Shown: piece by piece, positions 6,116 to 11,590 of the stretch
How positions within the stretch are numbered: position 1 is the first letter of the stretch
Layout of the letters: each line of letters begins with the position of its first letter
Assembly (NCBI GenBank): GCA_910577785.1
Contig: CAJTNT010000072.1
Location: 1 to 13,210, forward strand
From: an uncultured Lachnospiraceae bacterium
Lineage (GTDB): Bacteria > Bacillota > Clostridia > Lachnospirales > Lachnospiraceae
Direction: 5' to 3'
Length of the DNA: 13,210 nucleotides
Position numbers and translations under genes: made by a program
Notes under the pieces: model-generated
Database searches by the model: none
Seen by the model: the letters and a program-made list of their open reading frames with translations, nothing else
What the model was told of the DNA's origin: nothing

Positions 6116-6187
6116 TCCAATACCTCGTTCCTTTCTAAAACCGCAATTCCAATACATTTAATTTCAATACATCTAATATCCCAATAC
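6114..6187 (-). promoter_or_regulatory. Direct-repeat array in the regulator-2 leader
   Basis: ATTCCAATAC and close variants occur at 6114, 6146, 6161 and 6178 in the same orientation, about 15-17 bases apart with one double step. On the coding strand they read GTATTGGAAT. One unit covers the start codon. Helically spaced repeats of this kind often form operators, and autoregulation by regulator 2 is the natural guess. A weak -35/-10 pair (TTGGGA, 17 bases, TTAAAT) lies inside the array. Confidence 0.5.
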
Positions 6188-6219
6188 AATATGATATCGA
6201 AAATGGCTCTTAGTTACTA

Positions 6220-6609
6220 TTACACTCGATTGATGTAGCTTTTGGATGCCCATCCGATTGTGCCTGTTTTTATCCGCTGGATTTTGTAGCATCCGTTAGA
6301 TTCTTTTTTAATAATGACAAGTTCTCCGTTATACATTTTTTCGAGAATTGTCCCGGAAGTGTTTGGCGCTGAGCGTAGTCTTACGCCATCACCTGTGACA
6401 ACGCCATTCTGATCGCTGCTGACAACAGCCAGGCTCAGGCCAGTTTCAGCGTCATAAGATAGTAGCTCCAGGGTCGTTTCTTCTGAGATTTTTATCTTTT
6501 GCTGTAATTCCTGTGCCATTACGGTTTCTGAATGCCCCAGATTCCCGGGTGCGTGAAAAGTTACGCATAAGATGCCTGCCATAAAAAGTATTCTCGTTTT
6601 GTTCCTCAT
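6220..6609 (-). CDS. Secreted bacterial SH3-domain protein
   Basis: The ATG at 6609 is preferred over the one at 6624, since GGAGGAA within the first few codons of the longer frame is the ribosome binding site for the later start. The 129-aa product has a signal peptide (MRNKTRILFMAGILC..., possible cut after VMA) and ends with a bacterial SH3 domain (about residues 68-129). Typical features are GDGVRLRSAPNTSGTILEKM, a central NGELVIIKKE strand, and GTIGWASKSYINRV at the end. Such domains usually bind cell-wall peptides or glycans outside the cell. It starts 25 bases after the anti-sigma gene, so the sigma factor, anti-sigma and SH3 genes probably form one operon. No enzymatic domain is attached. 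Confidence 0.85.
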   Translation of the reverse strand: MRNKTRILFMAGILCVTFHAPGNLGHSETVMAQELQQKIKISEETTLELLSYDAETGLSLAVVSSDQNGVVTGDGVRLRSAPNTSGTILEKMYNGELVIIKKESNGCYKIQRIKTGTIGWASKSYINRV

Positions 6610-6634
6610 GTTCTTTTCCTCCATTAATATTTTT

Positions 6635-7777
6635 TTAGTTACACTTTATGAGCTGATAGGTATAGCCATCTTTTTCATATTGTGTTTTAGTAATTTCTGT
6701 GTCTTCATCAAATAAATCCTGGGAAATACTCCATAAGCTGTAAATTCGTTTTGTGACGTTGCTATAACTAACATCTGCAATCTTGCCATTATCCATCTCA
6801 AAATAATAATGGATAACCCCATATGCTAAATATCCTTCCGGGTCGGTGATTACCTGGGCATATCTTTTGTTGACAGATACTCCTTCACCCATAAATCGGC
6901 ATGTTATTTCCTCTATATTTTTAAGTAATTCTTTTTCCATGATGTTGCCGGGCTCTATACAGTTTTCTGCAAGATCTTCTTGTTCGTTGTTAATATCCAG
7001 AATATTCACTTCTTTTCTTATTAAATCTACACAAACATAATACTGCGTGTTCCCATCTTCCTTTGTCAGATAAATCATAGCATCAGAAAATGGTTCGCCC
7101 ACTCCATCCACGATATAGCTGTCATACTCTGCGGTCACCTCCATATCCTCTGTATTTTCCCCATATACCCGCTCCACAGCTTTTTTGGCGTAGGTAATGG
7201 CTTCTTCCATGCTGAGTTCTTCTGGGTTCTGTTGCTGTAACCTGGAGCCTTGTGCTGATTGCTGATCCTGCGCCGCCCCTTGCTGACTCTGCGCTGCTGA
7301 TTGCTGTCCTTGTGCATCCTGTTGCCCCTGTGCCGCTGATTGCTGTCCTTGCGCTGCCTGCTGCCCTTGCGCATCCTGCTGCCCTTGCATTGCTTGTTGC
7401 GCTTTCTGCTCTTCTTTCCTTGCCTCGGCCAGGCTGTAGTCTGTCATAAGGTCATGGTCAATGATTTCTAAGAGGTCTTCATCGGTCAGTTCCCGTTCGG
7501 GCAGGTAAAAGGTGGACGTTTCCAGCAGAAAGCAGACGCGGTCGGCCACGATTTCCCCTTCTGCCTGGATCCGAAGCAGCTTCCTGGCCGGATACAGGCC
7601 TTCCTGCAGGTACTTTTCCATTAAAATTTTCCTGCGTTCTTTCTCGGAATCAGTCAGCTCGCGGGAAAAGGTATCCGCATCGGCCGGGGAGCCTGTAAGG
7701 TCTTCCACATAGGTTTCCTTTTCTGCCACGCTCAGCTGTGACCCGCGTTCCTGGAAATGGTTTACCGCTGCATACAC
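6635..7777 (-). CDS. Anti-sigma-like protein, C-terminal piece (frame 2)
   Basis: This 380-codon frame has no ribosome binding site at its first GTG (7777). Read upstream it continues in frame to about 7883 as KKDRERRPAAAYGRAAAYRK and then AAAILAIVLCCGGAGVYAAV, a membrane segment. It is therefore the continuation of the frame that starts at 7977 and is separated from it by a one-base frame break. The outer part holds a Gln-rich repeat (about 7229-7405, AQGQQ-type units), then a folded-looking domain with YYVCVDLIRKEVNIL and YEKDGYTYQLIKC at the end. Restored, the protein would be about 446 aa: a cytoplasmic sigma-binding end, one membrane segment and a large outer domain. No zinc-binding HxxxCxxC motif is present. 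Confidence 0.75.
   Translation of the reverse strand: MYAAVNHFQERGSQLSVAEKETYVEDLTGSPADADTFSRELTDSEKERRKILMEKYLQEGLYPARKLLRIQAEGEIVADRVCFLLETSTFYLPERELTDEDLLEIIDHDLMTDYSLAEARKEEQKAQQAMQGQQDAQGQQAAQGQQSAAQGQQDAQGQQSAAQSQQGAAQDQQSAQGSRLQQQNPEELSMEEAITYAKKAVERVYGENTEDMEVTAEYDSYIVDGVGEPFSDAMIYLTKEDGNTQYYVCVDLIRKEVNILDINNEQEDLAENCIEPGNIMEKELLKNIEEITCRFMGEGVSVNKRYAQVITDPEGYLAYGVIHYYFEMDNGKIADVSYSNVTKRIYSLWSISQDLFDEDTEITKTQYEKDGYTYQLIKCN
7229..7405 (-). repeat. Gln-rich low-complexity repeat in the anti-sigma protein
   Basis: Residues 125-183 of the C-terminal piece consist of about ten units of the type A-Q-G-Q-Q-[DSA], 15-18 bases each. They form a flexible spacer between the membrane segment region and the outer domain. 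Such an array can vary in length by slippage. Confidence 0.75.
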
Positions 7778-7977
7778 GCCTGCCCCGCCGCAGCAGAGGA
7801 CGATGGCGAGGATGGCCGCTGCCTTTCGGTAGGCTGCCGCCCTCCCATAAGCTGCCGCCGGGCGCCGTTCCCTGTCCTTTTTTCCTTTGATTTCTTTGCC
7901 AGAAGCATGAAAGCTTCCGTATCAAAATGAATATCCTGCAATTCCCGGTTGATCTGGTCTTTTAAATTATTCAACAA
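7762..7977 (-). CDS. Anti-sigma-like protein, N-terminal piece (frame 1)
   Basis: The frame starts with TTG at 7977 or, better, TTG at 7974, which lies 6 bases after GGAAGG. It overlaps the end of the sigma factor gene by 8-11 bases, the usual coupling of a sigma factor and its anti-sigma. Residues 1-33 (NNLKDQINRELQDIHFDTEAFMLLAKK...) look like the cytoplasmic sigma-binding part. After the A6 run at 7878-7883 this frame turns into Arg/Ser/Pro-rich sequence and stops at 7762. The plausible protein continues in the -1 frame (see 6635-7777). As read, the gene would give a 71-aa soluble product without a membrane anchor. Confidence 0.7.
   Translation of the reverse strand: MLNNLKDQINRELQDIHFDTEAFMLLAKKSKEKRTGNGARRQLMGGRQPTERQRPSSPSSSAAAGQACMQR
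7878..7883 (-). other. A6 run where the anti-sigma frame breaks
   Basis: On the coding strand GAA-AAA-AGG runs through six A. One more A, or a -1 slip on AAA, gives E-K-K-D-R-E-R-R and a frame that stays open to 6635 and includes the expected membrane segment. It could be a real indel, an assembly error, a phase-variable tract, or recoding by ribosome or polymerase slippage. Confidence 0.75.
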
Positions 7978-8482
7978 ATCCCTTCCTTTCTAAGGCAATC
8001 TTCAGTTTGTCCCTCCCTCGTTTCAGCCTTTGGCATACAGCGGTTTCTGTTGCCTTGCAGCAGGCCGCAATCTCCTTGGCGCTCATCTCCTGGTAATAAT
8101 ACAGCAGGATCGCTTCCCGTTCCTTGGGCGGAAGCTTCTGGATCTCATCCAGCAGGCCGAGGGAGGGTGTTTCTTCTGGATTTTGCATATGTAGAAGATG
8201 CTCTTTGTGCAATGTCTCATGGGTCTCATAGTTAAAATAGTTTTTACGTTTGATGTTTTTGCATTTGTTGATAGCAATCCGTGTGATCCAGGTGAGTTCA
8301 GTCGATTTGTTGGAAAATGTCCCATATTTTTCATAGACGGCCAGAAACGTCTCCTGGGCGGCATCCTCCGCCAGCTGCCGGTCGCCTAAATATGCGGTAC
8401 ACAACCGTAAAATCTGATCCCCGAAGGATATTACAAGCTGCCGCAATTCGTCCTCACTGCATCTCATCTTCTGTGCTGGCAA
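7967..8482 (-). CDS. ECF-type RNA polymerase sigma factor
   Basis: The 171-aa protein has the two ECF sigma parts. Region 2 spans about residues 15-80 (ILRLCTAYLGDRQLAEDAAQETFLAVYEKY, then LTWITRIAINKCKNIKRK). Region 4 spans about 113-165 (LPPKEREAILLYYYQEMSAKEIAACCKATETAVCQRLKRGRDKL). It binds core RNA polymerase and directs it to a small set of promoters, typically for envelope stress. The start is a TTG at 8482 with AGGAGG 7 bases before it; an ATG five codons later lacks a comparable site. The next gene overlaps its end and looks like its anti-sigma factor. Whether that factor is functional is unclear because of the frame break. Confidence 0.92.
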   Translation of the reverse strand: MPAQKMRCSEDELRQLVISFGDQILRLCTAYLGDRQLAEDAAQETFLAVYEKYGTFSNKSTELTWITRIAINKCKNIKRKNYFNYETHETLHKEHLLHMQNPEETPSLGLLDEIQKLPPKEREAILLYYYQEMSAKEIAACCKATETAVCQRLKRGRDKLKIALERKGFVE

Positions 8483-8833
8483 GGTTCCACCTCCTTCTGC
8501 TCTGTGGGACGTATGGCGTTTGTTTTTTTGGATTGGATGATTTAATATATCTTCACTTTAGACACACAAAATTTCCAAAACATGACGTCCGCTGTAAAAA
8601 AATTAGAAAATTTTCGAAATATATTTTATAGGATTCTGAAAGAACAGTAATTGAGAAAACATTCGATCAAAAGATAGCGATAGGAAAGCATTTAGATTAA
8701 GGGGATGTTCGTGGGGATACATGGGAAATAATCCTCTTCATCTGCGCACCTGCAAAACGCACGGTAGTATCACTGCGCTGCTGTTTTGCAGCCGCACAGA
8801 TGACAGGAATATCAAGCATGGCTTAATTTGAGA
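8483..8833. other. Spacer upstream of the sigma operon
   Basis: No gene was found here. The sigma operon promoter should lie here, but the ECF-like candidate I could find on the minus strand (a GTCTAAAG near 8555-8565, with no clear AAC-type -35) is too weak to call. A long imperfect inverted repeat sits at 8739-8802. Confidence 0.5.
8739..8802. repeat. 20-bp imperfect inverted repeat (64-base hairpin)
   Basis: CATCTGCGCACCTGCAAAAC (8739-8758) matches the reverse complement of 8783-8802 at 17 of 20 positions. The 24 bases between are partly self-complementary, so one long stem could form. There is no T-tract on either side. It resembles dispersed palindromic elements more than a terminator. 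Confidence 0.6.
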
Positions 8834-9016
8834 TTAATGCAACGATGTAGTGGTCGTTTCTTCTAATTTATGAGATAAAATAATAGGTGTATACTTTTTC
8901 GTTAATCTCTGTGTTATTTCTTCACTTTTTTTCATTAATTCGGCCTGTTTCATTCCCCATTCAGCAGCGGCTTTATTATCCTCGTATTTTTCGCTTAAGA
9001 TAGCTCTTTGTTTCAT
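8834..9016 (-). CDS. Small hypothetical protein, 60 aa
   Basis: A perfect AGGAGG lies 7 bases before the ATG at 9016, which is the main reason to believe this frame. The product is charged and mostly helical (KYEDNKAAAEWGMKQAELMKKSEEITQRLTKK in two stretches), with a Thr-rich end and no signal or membrane segment. The stop codon of a truncated upstream frame (TAG, 9028-9030) overlaps the ribosome binding site, so it was probably the second gene of a coupled pair. The first gene has since lost its front part. Function unknown. Confidence 0.55.
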   Translation of the reverse strand: MKQRAILSEKYEDNKAAAEWGMKQAELMKKSEEITQRLTKKYTPIILSHKLEETTTTSLH

Positions 9017-9027
9017 GTTAACACCTC

Positions 9028-9204
9028 CTAACGATCTTCGTATACAATATTTGCTTCATGGCAATTAGAAAGAAAATGGGATACAGCTTTCTGATAATCA
9101 TATATATTGTTTTCCTTATTATGTAAACTAACCGCATAATTAAATAGTGTTATTGCCTTTTGACGATTGTAATTTTCTTTTTTTACTAGATTATGAAATA
9201 TTTC
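9028..9204 (-). pseudogene. 5'-truncated remnant of an unknown gene
   Basis: A 58-codon open frame on the minus strand ends at a TAG that overlaps the ribosome binding site of the next small gene. It contains no ATG, GTG or TTG and is closed upstream by TAG at 9205-9207. Its sequence (KKENYNRQKAITLFNYAVSL, then HNKENNIYDYQKAVSHFLSN) reads like a real helical C-terminus, not random frame. Just upstream, ATGATGGTAGTAGT (about 9216-9229) repeats the bases at the regulator-1 promoter (155-168). This hints at a deleted relative of that locus, but the link is thin. Confidence 0.45.
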
Positions 9205-9274
9205 CTAAATTTGTAACTACTACCATCATTTTAACAGTTTTTTTGCGAAGCAAAACTCTAAATATCGCCCCGAA

Positions 9275-9314
9275 TCGTTACTATTCGCGGACCCCAGGCC
9301 GTGAATAGTAACGA
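9275..9314. repeat. 16-bp palindromic element
   Basis: TCGTTACTATTCGCGG (9275-9290) pairs with CCGTGAATAGTAACGA (9299-9314) around ACCCCAGG, with one G-U type position. No T-tract follows on the plus strand. The shape is that of dispersed palindromic repeats; a bidirectional transcription stop is the alternative. Confidence 0.65.
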
Positions 9315-9350
9315 ATAAATACATTTTTCATAGAACTCTTTTGCTATCCC

Positions 9351-9379
9351 TTGCGGAAACTACAGAATTATGGTAGAGT
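9351..9379 (+). promoter_or_regulatory. Possible promoter of the ATPase gene
   Basis: TTGCGG (9351-9356), 17 bases, TAGAGT (9374-9379). The -35 equals that of regulator 1. The leader would be about 160 bases long. Moderate match only. Confidence 0.3.
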
Positions 9380-9546
9380 ATAGGTATCATAAAAACCGTT
9401 CAGAAATAACGTTTGCTACGCGCGAATAGAAAGATATTTCTGGACAGCGCCGAAAAGAGCAGCAATTCAGCAGACCGATGCAGTTCCTTACAGCACTAAG
9501 ATTCTATTAATTTCCCCTATGCAGCAGAAAGGAATACACAAATACG

Positions 9547-11139
9547 ATGCAAAAGACGTTCAACACAAGCGGCATCTGCAGGCCGGACAGGCATTATATG
9601 GCGGATCTTACGCCCAAGCTGGCACAGGCAAGAAGGATGGCGGATGCCGGTGAATACTTTACCATCCATCGTGCCAGGCAATACGGCAAGACAACGTTTC
9701 TGCGGGCATTGGCGGAGGATTTAAAGGGCGATTATCAGGTAGTGTCCCTTGATTTCCAGAGGATGAGCCATTTTGACTTTGAGACGGAATCTGGCTTTGT
9801 CCATGCGCTTGCGCGGGAAATCTGCAGACGCCTCCCGCTTTTGGGGCCTGTGCCGGAGAGCATCCGGGATGCCTTGGCCAGGCTTGCGGACAAAGCAGAT
9901 CAGGCATCCTGCCTGGCAGAGATTTTTGGCTGCTTCGGGGAATGGTGCGGCCAATCTGAGAAGCCAGTGATCCTGATGATAGATGAAGCCGACACGGCTA
10001 CGAATAACCAGGTATTCTTGGATTTCCTTGCACAGCTGCGGGCGGCTTACCTCGACCGGGACATTATGCCTGCCTTCCAGTCTGTCATCCTGGCAGGCGT
10101 GTATGATATCCGCAGCCTTAAGCGGAAGCTCCATCCAGATGAGCCATACCGGGAGAACAGCCCATGGAATATTGCAGCGGCCTTTCGGGTGGATTTGAGC
10201 CTTTCCGCCGCGGAAATTGCAGGGATGCTGGAGGAATATGAAGGCGAGCATGGCACAGGGATGGATCGGATGCAGATGTCAGGCCTGCTCTACGATTACA
10301 CTTCCGGCTACCCTTACCTTGTTTCCTGGATTTGTAAATGCATGGACGAAGAGCTGGTGGGGCAGGAGGGGTTCCCAGACCATTCTGCCGCCTGGACAGA
10401 GCAGGGATTCCTGGCTGCTGTAAAGCGGCTTCTGGAAGACAGCAATCCGTTGTTTGAGTCTATCATGCAAAAATTAAATGATTTTCCAGAATTGAATGCT
10501 ATCATCCTGCGCCTGCTTTTCCAGGGGATGGATACCGCGTACAATGCGGATGATATTGCCATCCAAAATGCGAGGATGTTTGGATTTGTGAAGATATGCA
10601 ATTCTACGGTGCACATTGCAAACCGGATTTTCGAAATGCGTTTATACAATAAATATTTATCGGACTGCCAGAAGCAGAACTATAGAATTTATACAGAAGG
10701 AATACGCCAGAAAAACCAGTTTTTTACCGGCGGATACCTGGATGTCCGGCGGGTGCTGGAGAAATTCGTTGAGACATTCCATTACTTGTATGGTGAAAAG
10801 GATATGGCATTCCTGGAAGATGAAGGGCGGAGGTATTTTATGCTGTTTCTAAAGCCCATTATCAATGGTGTGGGAAACTGCAGCGTGGAGCCGAGGACAA
10901 GAAATAACGAACGGATGGATCTGGTGATTTATTATGCTGGGGTGCAAAGCATAATTGAGATGAAAATATGGCGTGGAAATGCCTACAACGAACGTGGGGA
11001 GCAGCAGCTTTCCGACTATTTGGATTATTTTCATCTGAAAAAGGGATATATGCTCAGCTTTAATTTTAACCAGAAAAAAGAGATTGGCGTAAAGGAGGTG
11101 GCAGTGGGAGACAAGGTACTGATTGAGGCAGTTGTGTGA
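9547..11139 (+). CDS. AAA-type ATPase fused to a PD-(D/E)XK nuclease-like domain
   Basis: The 530-aa protein begins with an ATPase domain. A P-loop-like RARQYGKTT (residues 42-50) replaces the usual GxxxxGKT, as is normal in the AAA-like families of gut bacteria that carry R-x-R-x-x-G-K-[ST]. The Walker B is VILMIDEAD (141-149), followed by ILAGVYDIRSLK (181-192). The last 120 residues resemble the DUF1703/PD-(D/E)XK nuclease domain of those families: MDLVIYY (Asp458), IIEMKIW (Glu471-x-Lys473) and QQLSDYL (Gln487). All key nuclease residues are present. Family members are common, often multi-copy, and of unproven role (defence or mobile-element functions have been suspected). The ribosome binding site AGAAAGGAA is 12 bases from the ATG, rather far. 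The gene stands alone, flanked by inverted-repeat DNA on both sides. Confidence 0.88.
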   Translation: MQKTFNTSGICRPDRHYMADLTPKLAQARRMADAGEYFTIHRARQYGKTTFLRALAEDLKGDYQVVSLDFQRMSHFDFETESGFVHALAREICRRLPLLGPVPESIRDALARLADKADQASCLAEIFGCFGEWCGQSEKPVILMIDEADTATNNQVFLDFLAQLRAAYLDRDIMPAFQSVILAGVYDIRSLKRKLHPDEPYRENSPWNIAAAFRVDLSLSAAEIAGMLEEYEGEHGTGMDRMQMSGLLYDYTSGYPYLVSWICKCMDEELVGQEGFPDHSAAWTEQGFLAAVKRLLEDSNPLFESIMQKLNDFPELNAIILRLLFQGMDTAYNADDIAIQNARMFGFVKICNSTVHIANRIFEMRLYNKYLSDCQKQNYRIYTEGIRQKNQFFTGGYLDVRRVLEKFVETFHYLYGEKDMAFLEDEGRRYFMLFLKPIINGVGNCSVEPRTRNNERMDLVIYYAGVQSIIEMKIWRGNAYNERGEQQLSDYLDYFHLKKGYMLSFNFNQKKEIGVKEVAVGDKVLIEAVV

Positions 11140-11205
11140 TGAGAGGGGGCGTGGGAGGATTTAAAAATGTTATATTTGTGCGCTTAGGAAAACGGACGCT
11201 GCTTC

Positions 11206-11441
11206 GGGCGAGCCATGCCCCACGCGGACGGGGCAACGCTCCAGGGAACTAATCGCTAAGGGAGGCATGCAGACGGCAGGTTGTAGGAAGTGATACTTTG
11301 TGTGCTCAGGAGAGCCTTCGCGCACAGCCTCCCTAAGCGCTGGATTTCCGCTTGGATCCCTTTATGCCATCCGGCAAGAACAGGGAAATCCCCTTCGCTA
11401 AAACCGGCCCTGAATTGTCTGCTTAGGGGCATGGCTCGCCC
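11206..11441. repeat. Nested inverted repeats, outer 16 bp and inner 13 bp
   Basis: GGGCGAGCCATGCCCC (11206-11221) is perfectly inverted at 11426-11441. Inside, CGCTAAGGGAGGC (11254-11266) is inverted at 11327-11339 with one mismatch, and GGATTTCC (11342-11349) at 11384-11391. A short GCTTAGG-type motif recurs several times in both orientations (11182, 11254, 11331, 11421). The whole 236-base unit could fold into one branched structure. It may be a non-autonomous mobile element, a structured RNA or a decayed insertion. Confidence 0.65.
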
Positions 11442-11479
11442 AAACCAGCTGGTATTGTATGCGAAAGTGAAAGCCTATG

Positions 11480-11507
11480 TTGTGGGTGTTTTTTATCTTT
11501 CTATAAA
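11480..11507 (+). promoter_or_regulatory. Likely promoter of the CotH-family gene
   Basis: TTGTGG (11480-11485), 16 bases, TATAAA (11502-11507), followed by a leader of about 75 bases and AAAGGAG before the ATG at 11591. Confidence 0.5.
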
Positions 11508-11590
11508 AGGCCAATCGCACAGCTGGATAATTTTAATGTAGCAATAAGAGAAAGTAGGAAAGCAGAGAAATCTAGTAAAAGGAGTGAAAT

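Larger units (their letters stand above)
9031..9546. other. Repeat-bearing spacer before the ATPase gene
   Basis: Apart from the truncated frame at 9028-9204 no gene was seen. The stretch holds a short TTTTGC-GAA-GCAAAA hairpin (9241-9255), a 16-bp palindrome (9275-9314), a possible promoter (9351-9379) and an 11-bp imperfect inverted repeat (9398-9408 with 9435-9445). Confidence 0.55.
11140..11590. other. Spacer with a cluster of nested inverted repeats
   Basis: No gene was called in these 450 bases. An 83-codon frame (11290-11541) reads like random translation of the repeat DNA. The section 11180-11441 is GC-rich and full of inverted repeats (listed separately); the last 100 bases carry the promoter and leader of the CotH-family gene. 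Confidence 0.6.

Noticed and set aside
7229..7405. Short repeats considered as CRISPR or iterons
   Set aside because: They are degenerate codons for Gln/Ala-rich protein sequence within an open frame.
8553..8600. ECF-type autoregulatory promoter before the sigma gene
   Set aside because: A GTCTAA-like -10 can be found on the minus strand, but no AAC-type -35 at a proper distance, so it was not listed.
9398..9445. GTTCAGAAATA/TATTTCTGGAC inverted repeat as mobile-element ends
   Set aside because: The arms are only 26 bases apart with no target duplication, so a small hairpin at most.
11290..11541. 83-codon frame in the inverted-repeat cluster
   Set aside because: Its composition follows the repeats, with no ribosome binding site and no recognisable protein features.
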